DNA of 64,000 bases from Jiella flava (lineage in GTDB: Bacteria; Pseudomonadota; Alphaproteobacteria; Rhizobiales; Rhizobiaceae). Shown in pieces: positions 57,060 to 64,000 of this stretch. The translations under genes and the position numbers were made by a program. Below the pieces are notes generated by a model, which had not been told where the DNA came from, ran no database searches, and saw nothing but the letters and a program-made list of their open reading frames with translations. Every line of letters starts with the position of its first letter. Position 1 is the first letter of the stretch. Location of the stretch: assembly GCF_017349315.1 (NCBI RefSeq), contig NZ_JAFMPP010000014.1:62001-126000 (forward strand), given 5' to 3'.

Positions 57060-58445
57060 TCAAACGGTCTCTTGCGCGAGGTCGGCCCGGGCGCGGGCGA
57101 GCGAGGCGGCCTCGGTTTCGGCATAGCACCGTTGGAGATCGATCACCGGCGTGCCGAGATCGGCCTCGAAGCGTTCGCGGTTCGGGTTGGCGGCGAAGGC
57201 CTGGGCCGCCTCGTCGCCGAGGTTCGACTGAAAGATGCCCGCCGCCGAGACCGGCAGAAAATCCTCGTAGACGATCGGGTCGGCCCGCAGCACCCCCGCC
57301 GCGATCAGATCCTCCGTCCCGGCGGAGGGCGCAATTGGCGAGGCCGGCTTGTCGGCGACGCTGTAGCGGAAGTAACCAAGCCCCTGGCGGCGGATCTCTC
57401 CGAGATCGTCCGGGAAGGCTTCGAAGGTCTTGGCCAGCGTCGCCATGTATTCGTCAGCGTTCGAGCCGTCGGCGGCGGGGCGAACGATGGCCCGGGTCTC
57501 GTTCAGCAAGCGGTCGTAAAGAGCCTGCCCCTTCGGCGTCACGGCCAGGCCGCGCTGCTCAATCTCGCCGAAGCGCGCCGTATGGCTTCCCGCGACCGTC
57601 GTCTCGCCGTTGGAATAGGTCACCGGCTCCTCCAGCGCCTTGAATGAGGTCTGTCGCAGCAGGATCGGCACCCGCCGGGTCGGGGGTCCCTCGATGACCG
57701 CCTTTGGCTTGATGCCCCATGCGGGCATCAAGCGCTGGACGGCGTCGATATCGAGGGTGCGGGGCGTCAGATGGTTGATGTGCGGCCCCTTGAACGCGAC
57801 GACGTCGGCGACAAGCCGGTGCGCATCGTGCAGGCACTTGTACAAGTCATGATCGACATTGGCGTCTGGGTGCCAGCGGAAGGTCTCCAGCGCCTCGGCG
57901 ACGAAGGCGGACGCATCGGCCTCGTCAAGACCGCCCTCGGTCTCGGCCCTCTCGATGAGGGCGAGGCAGCCATCGGTGAAAATGCGTCTTTCGGCCAGCA
58001 CTCGCGCCGCTTCGCTGCGAAGCATGGGGTCGTCGATCAGGTCGAGCCGCAAGAGCGATGTGAAGACGCGAAAGGGATTGGCGCGCAGCGCTTCCTCGTC
58101 GACGGGGCGAAACGCGGTGGAGTGGACCGGAACACCGGCGACGGAGAGGTCGTAGTATCCGACAGGATCCATGCCCATCACGGCGAAGAGCCGGCGCATG
58201 GTCGACAGTTCGTGCGCCGTGCCGAGACGGATGGCGCCATGCCGTTCCTCGCTGATGCGATCGAGCTCGCCCAGGGCGGCGAGGCGCTGCTTCTCGACGT
58301 CGTCCCCGGCCAGCGTTGCCTCGTTCACCTCTCGCACGAGGTCGAGGAGCGAGCCGTAGGCCGGAACTTCATGGCGATACATTGCCGACATGGCGCGGGA
58401 GAAGCGGGATCGGATGTGGTTCGAGCTGATGGGTGTCGAGCTCAA
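57060..58445 (-). CDS. hglS: 2-oxoadipate dioxygenase/decarboxylase HglS (DUF1338/YdcJ)
   Basis: HglS converts 2-oxoadipate to D-2-hydroxyglutarate with loss of CO2 in lysine degradation; VOC-like Fe(II) enzyme. About 461 residues. The family motifs are visible: MYRHEVPAYGSLLDLVREVN near the start, VPVHSTAFRP with a metal His, HINHLTPRTLDID with the second His, and RFGEIEQRGLA with the Glu ligand. No ATG fits: TTG 58445 has GGGAG eight bases upstream and retains the family segment IRSRFSRAMSAMYR; TTG 58460 and ATGs at 58391 and 58382 are alternatives. Upstream of the aldehyde dehydrogenase gene. Confidence 0.88.
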   Translation of the reverse strand: MSSTPISSNHIRSRFSRAMSAMYRHEVPAYGSLLDLVREVNEATLAGDDVEKQRLAALGELDRISEERHGAIRLGTAHELSTMRRLFAVMGMDPVGYYDLSVAGVPVHSTAFRPVDEEALRANPFRVFTSLLRLDLIDDPMLRSEAARVLAERRIFTDGCLALIERAETEGGLDEADASAFVAEALETFRWHPDANVDHDLYKCLHDAHRLVADVVAFKGPHINHLTPRTLDIDAVQRLMPAWGIKPKAVIEGPPTRRVPILLRQTSFKALEEPVTYSNGETTVAGSHTARFGEIEQRGLAVTPKGQALYDRLLNETRAIVRPAADGSNADEYMATLAKTFEAFPDDLGEIRRQGLGYFRYSVADKPASPIAPSAGTEDLIAAGVLRADPIVYEDFLPVSAAGIFQSNLGDEAAQAFAANPNRERFEADLGTPVIDLQRCYAETEAASLARARADLAQETV

Positions 58446-58645
58446 GGTCGAAACTCCCAAATTTCGCGTCTGTCAGAGGCTGAGATGCTATGTTGTCCAC
58501 CTTGTCCTGCGCCAACGATGGATCCGTCTGACTCCATTCCAAAACAGCATATCGGATTGGGGGGGTGGCGAAAATTCCGCCGCTGCGATCGCGCAAGCTC
58601 TCTCCGCCGGTTGACAGTCCGAAGGCGAGGGAGAGGCGGGGAATT

Positions 58646-59554
58646 TCATTCGTCCTTTGGGCTTAATGCAGCCAGAGCGGCGAGCCAGTTGCGAAATGCC
58701 ACGAGGGGCGGATAGTTCGCCCGTTCTCTCGGCCAGATCAGGTAATAATTTTCCCGCGAGCGCATGGGCCTGTCGAGAAGCGGGACGAGGTCGCCCATCT
58801 TGATCTCGCGCTCGATGAGGAATGTCGGCAGGAGCGCGACGCCGAGACCGGACATGGCGGCCTGAGCGATCGTCGCGAACTGATCGAACAACATTCCGGT
58901 CAAACGATCGGGAACGACTGCATTGGCCGCAAACCATTGCTCCCATGCATCCGGCCGGGAGGCGATATGGAGAAGCGGCATTTCCAGGATATCGCTCGGG
59001 TGACGGATGGCGGGATAGCGAGCGAGCAGTTCGGGGCTCGCCGCCGGAATCACGTCCTCCGTCATCAGCATGAGACTGTCGGTGCCGGGCCACTGAGGCG
59101 AGCCGAAATGGATCGCGGCATCGACGGGATCCTTGTGGAAGTCGAATTCCGTCAATCGGGTCATCAGATTCAGCGTGATGCCCCGGTTGCGTTGCAGAAA
59201 GTCGGGAAGACGCGGCGAAAGCCACCGTGTGCCGAATGTCGGAAGGATGGCAAGGTTTAGGGTGCCGCCCAAAGGGTTCGCACGCAAATTCAGTGATGCC
59301 GTGGAGATTCTGCGGAGCGCTTCGCGGATATCGACAGCATAGGCTTCCCCCGCGGCGGTGAGCCGCACGGTTTGCCGTTCGCGAAGGAACAGTTCGACCC
59401 CCAGCTGTTCTTCCAGTGACCTGATCTGCCGACTGACGGCGCTTTGGGTCAGATCGAGTTCCACAGATGCAGCCGTGAAGCTTCCCGTCCGTGCTGCCGC
59501 CTCGAACGCGCTAAGAAGACCGATGGAAGGCAGGAAGCGACGGGGAGTCTTCAT
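58646..59554 (-). CDS. LysR family transcriptional regulator (GcvA-like)
   Basis: About 302 residues. An N-terminal winged HTH (AAARTGSFTAASVELDLTQSAVSRQIRSLEEQ) and a LysR effector domain with GTLNLAILPTFGTRWL and ALLPTFLIEREIKMG, the pattern of GcvA-like members. ATG 59554 (MKTPRRFLPS) is preferred; ATG 59575 would add seven residues. It lies in the same direction just upstream of hglS and just downstream of the racemase-like gene, so it is the best candidate to control the catabolic cluster. The effector is unknown. Confidence 0.9.
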   Translation of the reverse strand: MKTPRRFLPSIGLLSAFEAAARTGSFTAASVELDLTQSAVSRQIRSLEEQLGVELFLRERQTVRLTAAGEAYAVDIREALRRISTASLNLRANPLGGTLNLAILPTFGTRWLSPRLPDFLQRNRGITLNLMTRLTEFDFHKDPVDAAIHFGSPQWPGTDSLMLMTEDVIPAASPELLARYPAIRHPSDILEMPLLHIASRPDAWEQWFAANAVVPDRLTGMLFDQFATIAQAAMSGLGVALLPTFLIEREIKMGDLVPLLDRPMRSRENYYLIWPRERANYPPLVAFRNWLAALAALSPKDE

Positions 59555-59636
59555 CCGGATTATCTGGCCCGACATTTTCAGGAAAGGCAACGATTCACTG
59601 CGTTCGCTGTCGCGAAATGGGCCGTCGCGCGAACCA

Positions 59637-60371
59637 TCACATGAAACCACTGAACGGCCGGCGTCTGACCGCAGCATGGACGTAGTCGATCATCGTCACG
59701 AAATCGAAGACCGGACGTTGCGTCGCGGCCTGCACGGCGGACGCATAGGGAGGCAGGTCGCTGCATTCCAGAAGGATGGAGCCGAGGTCGGGATGGTCGG
59801 AGACGAGGCGTGAGGCCACCTCGACAACTTCGGCTTCGATTGCCGCCGAATCGAGCGTGCCCTTCTCTTCGAGAATGGCCTCCCGAAATTCCGTTTGCCC
59901 CTGCATGCCCGCCACCACCGTCGGAATGCTAAGATCGATTCGGCAGGACGACAGGTGTTTGGGTGTCAGACAGTCGGAATTGGCGGTGATGATGCCGACC
60001 GGCTGCCCGGTCATGGCGTGGATGAACGGGATCTGCATCAGGCTTGACAAAAGCACCGGCACGTCGACCGCCGCCGCCACCTCCTCCTGAAAGAACGCCA
60101 TGAAGCCGCAAGCCCCGGTGATCGCCTTGACGCCACGGCGCTGCAGTTCGAGAGCGGCTTCGATGAAGGCCTCGCACAGACCCGGATCGCGCTTGTGGAG
60201 GAGACGATCGATCGATGCGCCTCGCACCTCCTGGTACCGGACAGGGTAGGCGTAGGTTGTCGCATTGCCGACGTTGCCCGGTACGCAAGGATAGCTGGCG
60301 TCCAGGATGAGAATGCCGATCGCTTCGCCGTACCAGGACTGGGTCGGTCGTTTTACCGAATACACGGTCAT
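59637..60371 (-). CDS. Aspartate/glutamate racemase superfamily protein
   Basis: A 244-residue enzyme of the Asp/Glu/hydantoin racemase superfamily. The two-Cys active site appears in AITGACGFMAFFQ and SILLECSDLPPYAS, consistent with a two-base mechanism. ATG 60371 (MTVYSVKRPTQ) gives a family-like start with WYGEAIGILILDASYPCVPGN. The Cys near its beginning (SYPCVPG) is not part of the dyad. It lies 79 bp downstream of the ABC binding protein, so it may racemise the imported amino acid or a derivative. Substrate unknown. Confidence 0.85.
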   Translation of the reverse strand: MTVYSVKRPTQSWYGEAIGILILDASYPCVPGNVGNATTYAYPVRYQEVRGASIDRLLHKRDPGLCEAFIEAALELQRRGVKAITGACGFMAFFQEEVAAAVDVPVLLSSLMQIPFIHAMTGQPVGIITANSDCLTPKHLSSCRIDLSIPTVVAGMQGQTEFREAILEEKGTLDSAAIEAEVVEVASRLVSDHPDLGSILLECSDLPPYASAVQAATQRPVFDFVTMIDYVHAAVRRRPFSGFM

Positions 60372-60450
60372 TGCATTGATCCGGAGCGGGGGCTTGGGGA
60401 CGGAGGATGATCCGGGCCGCCGCTTCTGCGGCCCGTCTCCTGAGACAAGG

Positions 60451-61281
60451 CTACTCGACGAGCCGGGGCTTGCCGACATCGGCCGCTGAGGGATCGAGTT
60501 GGTTGGCCGTCAGGATCGATTTGATCGTCCCATCCTTGTGGAAAGCCGCGATGTCCCGGTCGATCGCTTTGGTCAATCCCGCGTTGCTTTTGCTGATCGG
60601 CAGGCCGGCCTGCGCTGCCCGCCGGGTCGCGTCGACACGCTTGTCGGGCTTGGCGACCTTGATCTGCAGGCCTTGGAAGCCGCCCTTCGCCTGGGCATAA
60701 CGACCACTCGCATAGCCGTCGACACCGACATCGATCCGGCCCGCCTGGAGATCGCGCGAAAGCGCCGAGGAGTTCGGGTACAGCTTGAGATCGGCGCCGA
60801 GAAGCTTCTGAAGATCGGCCACCCACAGATAGCCTTGAACGGTTCCTACGGATTTGTCCTTGAAATCGTCGACGGAGGAATAGCCCTCTTTAGAGTAGAT
60901 GCCCATCTCATCAGTGTAGAGGGGATCGGATAGGTTGACGACCTGGGCGCGTTGAACCGTCCGGTACCAGTCACCCGTCGAGACGTCGGCACGCCCCGTC
61001 AGGATGTACTGGATCGCGGCACTTGGTTCCGTTGCGATCGGGTAGACCTTGAGGCATTCGCGTTTCGCGATGGCATTGACGATATCCCCATCGACGCCCT
61101 GCAATGTTCCGTCGGAACCAAGATACGAGAACGGCGCATAGGTCGTGGCGGCGACAGTCAGCTTGCCAGGTTCCACGGTCTGATACTGGCCTGATGGCTT
61201 GCAATCCTGCGCGGAAGCCGAGCCGGCGAAAAGCCCTGCGGCGACAACCAGGGGTAATACTGAGATGGTCGTGTTGGTCAT
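60451..61281 (-). CDS. Amino-acid-type ABC transporter substrate-binding protein
   Basis: Periplasmic type 3 solute-binding protein, about 276 residues. A Sec signal (ISVLPLVVAAGLFAGSASA, cleaved before QD) is followed by LTVAATTYAPFSYLGSDGTLQGVDGDIVNAIA, as in polar-amino-acid binders. A disulfide is possible between Cys residues near the start of the mature protein and in KRECLKV. ATG 61281 (MTNTTIS) is chosen over ATG 61314. The 170-bp palindromic element lies between it and the upstream permease gene of the same importer. Confidence 0.88.
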   Translation of the reverse strand: MTNTTISVLPLVVAAGLFAGSASAQDCKPSGQYQTVEPGKLTVAATTYAPFSYLGSDGTLQGVDGDIVNAIAKRECLKVYPIATEPSAAIQYILTGRADVSTGDWYRTVQRAQVVNLSDPLYTDEMGIYSKEGYSSVDDFKDKSVGTVQGYLWVADLQKLLGADLKLYPNSSALSRDLQAGRIDVGVDGYASGRYAQAKGGFQGLQIKVAKPDKRVDATRRAAQAGLPISKSNAGLTKAIDRDIAAFHKDGTIKSILTANQLDPSAADVGKPRLVE

Positions 61282-61341
61282 TTGCTTTTCCGAATAGTTG
61301 TCAGGGTTGGACATACATTTCAGTTTGAGGCGCCGGCCGCG

Positions 61342-61511
61342 CTAGTGTTCCAATTCCGACATTTGGTCCCGTGTTGTGGGGACTGTTCAGCAACCGTCGG
61401 AATCGAAATGACCACAAGCTAAGGTTGTAACCATCGTGGATTTTTCGAATTTGACATTTGATTCAACGGACGACTCCAACTGGAATTCAAATGTCAAATT
61501 CAATCCACTAG
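61342..61511 (-). mobile_element. 170-bp CTAG-bounded palindromic element (MITE-like), copy 2
   Basis: Inverted copy of the 9429-9598 element, of identical length. From the right it reads CTAGTGGATTGAATTTGACA and closes at the left with the CTAG at 61342. Shared landmarks are GAAAAATCCACG in the centre and GTGGTCA-TTCGATTCCGAC in the second half; the loops differ. The outer CTAG provides the TAG stop of the permease gene at 61508-61510. It separates the permease from its binding-protein gene and could stop or stabilise transcripts there. Confidence 0.7.
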
Positions 61512-62170
61512 GACGCGGTGTAGCGGCTCAATCGTTTCTCCAGGCGAGAAACGAGCAAGGTGGCCGGCACGCAGATCGCGGCAAATAGCAGTCCGGCCAG
61601 GACGAAGATGGGCATGTAGTGAAACGTATTTGAGCCAACGAAATAGGCTCTGCTGATGAGTTCTGGCAACGCGATGGCGAAGCCGAGCGACGTGCCCTGG
61701 AACACCAGGATGGAAAATCCCAGAAGTGGCGGCACCGCGATGCGCAGTCCCTGCGGGAGAATGATGTCGCGAAGTTGATCGCGGCGCGAGAGCCCGATCG
61801 CGATCGCCGCCTCTTTCTGTCCATACGGCACCGCCTCGAGACCGGCGCGAATGATTTCGCTCGTATAGGCTCCGGTACTTGCCGCAAGAGCGGCGACGGC
61901 CGCGGCATAGGACGATAGGGCGAGACCGGCGGACGGCAGTCCGAAATAGGCAAACTGGAGCAGGATGAGGACGGGCGTTCCCCGCCCGAGCTCGACGACG
62001 AAGACGGTCAGGGCTTGCAGCGGTTTCGATTTTGACTGGATGCCGAGCGCGAAGACCAGCCCGAGAAAAATTCCGATCGGAATACTGGCGAATGCGACCT
62101 CGACGCTGACCTTAAGCCCCTCGAGAAGCAATGGCAGCCATTCGCGCCAGAATGACAAGGTGTCTATCAT
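61508..62170 (-). CDS. Amino-acid ABC transporter permease (second)
   Basis: Inner-membrane permease of 220 residues of the HisM/GlnP type. Features: GLKVSVEVAFASIPIGIFLGL, VVELGRGTPVLILLQFAYFGL, and the EAA loop GLEAVPYGQKEAAIAIGLSR with DIILPQGLRIAVPPL. It overlaps the preceding permease stop by 4 bp. Its own stop TAG is located inside the terminal CTAG of the palindromic element, so the natural C-terminus may have been altered by insertion; it ends LSRYTAS. Confidence 0.9.
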   Translation of the reverse strand: MIDTLSFWREWLPLLLEGLKVSVEVAFASIPIGIFLGLVFALGIQSKSKPLQALTVFVVELGRGTPVLILLQFAYFGLPSAGLALSSYAAAVAALAASTGAYTSEIIRAGLEAVPYGQKEAAIAIGLSRRDQLRDIILPQGLRIAVPPLLGFSILVFQGTSLGFAIALPELISRAYFVGSNTFHYMPIFVLAGLLFAAICVPATLLVSRLEKRLSRYTAS

Positions 62171-62808
62171 CGCGCTACCCTCAGCCGGAGCGTCAGATCC
62201 GCCCAGCGCGCGATCACCGCGAAAGGAAGGCTGATTGCGACGTAAATCAGAGCGGCGATGACGTAGATGTCGAAGCCGGTAAAGGTTCTCTGCGCCAGCG
62301 CATTGACCTGAAATGCAACTTCCTGGACCCCGATCAGCGAAGCGATCGACGTATCCTTCAGAAGGCCGATGGCGAACGTAACGGCACTCGGCAAAGCAGT
62401 ACGGAGCATCTGTGGGACAATGACATCGCGGAAGCGATGATATGTGCGAATGCCGAGGGCGGTTGCCGCTTCCGTCTGGCCGATGTCGAGGCCGGCATAA
62501 GCTCCCCGATAGATTTCCGCCATGTTCGCAGCGGTGATGAGCCCCATTCCAATGACGGCCGAAATGAACGGACTAAGGCTGATATCGCCCGATCCGACGC
62601 CGAAGAAGATCAGAAAGAGCCAGACGATCGGGGGGATCGAACGAAATGCCAGGATGAAGCCGGTGGCTGTCAAACGGACCGGCCTGGTCTTCGCCATTCG
62701 CATCATCCAAATCGGAAACCCGAAGATCGCACCGACGGCGAAGGCCAGAAAGGTCAAAGCGATCGTCAAGGGAACCCCAGCGAGGATGGACCAGAAGTTT
62801 CCCGCCAT
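62167..62808 (-). CDS. Amino-acid ABC transporter permease (first)
   Basis: Permease of 213 residues, HisQ/GlnP type, forming a heterodimer with the following permease. It shows PLTIALTFLAFAVGAIFGFP, then LAFRSIPPIVWLFLIFFG and the EAA-loop sequence GLDIGQTEAATALGIRTYHR followed by VIVPQMLRTALPS. ATG 62808 overlaps the ATPase stop as ATGA; the frame upstream of it belongs to the ATPase in another frame. Substrate type inferred from family. Confidence 0.9.
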   Translation of the reverse strand: MAGNFWSILAGVPLTIALTFLAFAVGAIFGFPIWMMRMAKTRPVRLTATGFILAFRSIPPIVWLFLIFFGVGSGDISLSPFISAVIGMGLITAANMAEIYRGAYAGLDIGQTEAATALGIRTYHRFRDVIVPQMLRTALPSAVTFAIGLLKDTSIASLIGVQEVAFQVNALAQRTFTGFDIYVIAALIYVAISLPFAVIARWADLTLRLRVAR

Positions 62809-63554
62809 CACCGGTCTCGCACTGCGTGAAGAAACTGCTGGGTGCGCGCGGTCTGGGGTGAACGCATGATGGCGGCGCTTTCGCCATGTTCGATGATCCG
62901 CCCGTCCGCCATGACGATGACACGGTCCGAGACGTTCTCGGCGAACCGCATCTCGTGTGTCACGACGATCATCGTCATACCGGTTTCGGCGAGCTCGCGC
63001 ATGACGGTCAAAACTTCGAGGCCGAGTTCTGGATCGAGCGCGGAGGTCGGCTCGTCGAACAGCATCGCCTTCGGATCGAGCGCCAGCGCCCGGGCTATCG
63101 CGATACGCTGCTGCTGGCCACCGGAGCAACGCGACGGATACTGTTCGGACTTGTCGGCGAGCCCCACTCTGCGGAGGAGTTCCATCGAGCGTTCGTCGGC
63201 CTCTTTGCGAGGCCGCTTCAAGACCCGCTCCTGGGCGAGACTGACATTGCGCAGAACAGTCAGATGAGGAAACAGATTGAAGGATTGGAACACCATTCCC
63301 ACCGTTCGGCGCAGCCTGTCGAGATCGGTGTTGGCCGGCCGGGCCTCGCAATCCATTTGAAGATCGCCGACGGCGATGATGCCGCTGTTGGGAGGCTCTA
63401 GATAGTTGATGCATCGCAGCAGCGTCGACTTTCCCGAGCCGCTCGGGCCGATGATCGCGACGACCTCACCGCTTTTGATGCGGAAATTGATGTCATCCAG
63501 AACGACATGCTTGCCGTAGCGCTTCGACACGCTGTCCACACGAATGTCGGTCAT
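62808..63554 (-). CDS. Amino-acid ABC transporter ATP-binding protein
   Basis: ATPase of 248 residues, GlnQ/HisP type. Walker [14 protein letters not shown], the amino-acid-importer hallmark [11 protein letters not shown]-loop [14 protein letters not shown], signature [15 protein letters not shown], Walker [15 protein letters not shown] and the H-loop [13 protein letters not shown] are all present. ATG 63554 ([14 protein letters not shown]) matches the family start; the frame is open to 63626. It is followed by the two permeases with 4-bp overlaps, and lies downstream of the oxidoreductase gene. Confidence 0.93.
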   Translation of the reverse strand: MTDIRVDSVSKRYGKHVVLDDINFRIKSGEVVAIIGPSGSGKSTLLRCINYLEPPNSGIIAVGDLQMDCEARPANTDLDRLRRTVGMVFQSFNLFPHLTVLRNVSLAQERVLKRPRKEADERSMELLRRVGLADKSEQYPSRCSGGQQQRIAIARALALDPKAMLFDEPTSALDPELGLEVLTVMRELAETGMTMIVVTHEMRFAENVSDRVIVMADGRIIEHGESAAIMRSPQTARTQQFLHAVRDR

Positions 63555-63622
63555 GACGGGCTCCCCTTCCAGTGCGGGCAGGAGCCTTGGGACGGCGAAA
63601 ATTGCTGCAAGTGAAGCCTCCC

Positions 63623-64000
63623 TCAAGCCGCCCCTTTGATCGCCTCGGACCGGACCGAAGCCCGTCGGGCATCGCCTGTGGCACGCTGCCAGCCGCCGAC
63701 ACCGTCATTGCTGGGCTGGAGCGCCCAGACCGTTTCAGCAGCGTCGCGAACGGCTGCGGTGACATCCCGTGGAAGCCGTGCATCGCCGATCGTGCGGACG
63801 TCGAGCCTGGCCGCCTTGAGCTCCGAAAAGAGGGGTGTATGGCTGCGCGCGCCCAGCAGAGAAACGATGGCGTCGACGTTCTCGACCGGCTTGCGAACCT
63901 CGTCGAAGACGCCTTCGAGAACGGCTCGCCGGTCTTCCATTCGCACCAGTCGGGCCCGGTCGATAATCTCGATCCCGCGCCGTCCCATCTCGCGCAATAG
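63623..64000 (-). CDS. FAD/NAD-linked oxidoreductase C-terminus (dienoyl-CoA reductase / demethylase-like), partial
   Basis: Only the last 125 or so residues are in the window; the rest lies beyond the right edge. The visible part includes [16 protein letters not shown]-type Rossmann sequence ([11 protein letters not shown]) and the closing [20 protein letters not shown], which resembles the C-terminal NAD(P)/FAD domain of 2,4-dienoyl-CoA reductase-like flavoenzymes, including N-methyl amino-acid demethylases. Next to an amino-acid importer, a demethylase of a methylated amino acid or betaine would fit. The family assignment is tentative. Confidence 0.6.
   Translation of the reverse strand, partial: LLREMGRRGIEIIDRARLVRMEDRRAVLEGVFDEVRKPVENVDAIVSLLGARSHTPLFSELKAARLDVRTIGDARLPRDVTAAVRDAAETVWALQPSNDGVGGWQRATGDARRASVRSEAIKGAA

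Overview
The window reads as chromosome of a high-GC alphaproteobacterium, most likely Hyphomicrobiales (Rhizobiales). The main pointers are a class I lysyl-tRNA synthetase, a PodJ-like polarity protein, a LiuR-type MerR regulator with its palindromic operator next to fadA, DUF3422, the TIGR02186/TauE pair, ExoD, entericidin and a bacterial topoisomerase IB. The genus cannot be fixed from the sequence alone. No rRNA operon, CRISPR array, prophage or intact insertion sequence was seen. One tRNA, tRNA-Gln(CTG), lies at 55122-55195.

Layout. 1-3893 (minus): polyamine/spermidine-type ABC importer (ATPase, Tat-exported binding protein, two permeases; the last runs off the left edge). 4.0-5.2 kb: AT-rich stretch followed by a GH18-like gene broken in a G7 tract. 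5.4-9.3 kb (minus): lutA-macrodomain-DUF29-lutB-lutC. 9.7-11.0 kb: DUF3422. 11.1-16.3 kb (plus): glcD-Uma2-glcE-DUF433/DUF5615-glcF. 16.4-31.7 kb: mixed housekeeping and envelope genes, including topoisomerase IB, two large membrane proteins, a GlxA/AraC regulator, ExoD, a patatin, entericidin, a GT2 enzyme, a periplasmic binding protein, TerB, LysRS and an S24 regulator. 32.0-41.5 kb: YihY, serine dehydratase, an SH3 protein, the fadJ / EAL / fadA cluster and its MerR regulator. 41.8-45.7 kb: PodJ-like protein. 46.0-51.9 kb: TauE-TIGR02186-DUF3429, then pdeM and the Lhr-type helicase. 51.9-54.8 kb: a 966-residue TIR-LRR protein, followed by tRNA-Gln. 55.4-64.0 kb (minus): 2-aminoadipate/2-oxoadipate catabolism (ALDH7-type dehydrogenase, HglS), a LysR regulator, an Asp/Glu-racemase-family enzyme, an amino-acid ABC importer, and the end of an FAD/NAD-linked oxidoreductase.

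How genes work together. Two 2-hydroxyacid oxidation systems (Lut for lactate, Glc for glycolate) sit within 11 kb, and both have small accessory genes of nuclease, macrodomain or toxin-like families inserted between their subunits, several with 4-bp ATGA overlaps. fadA and fadJ form a beta-oxidation module whose promoter region carries a perfect 14-bp-arm palindrome of LiuR type; a MerR regulator of that kind is encoded beside it. The right end looks like an uptake-plus-catabolism unit for an amino acid of the lysine/aminoadipate route.

Most unusual items: the TIR-LRR protein with 18 regular 22-residue repeats, an intact-looking TIR catalytic Glu and no visible NTPase motif, which I suggest as a candidate immune effector; and a 170-bp CTAG-bounded palindromic element present twice (9429-9598 and, inverted, 61342-61511) that looks like a non-autonomous IS630/mariner-type MITE. 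The second copy supplies the stop codon of an ABC permease.
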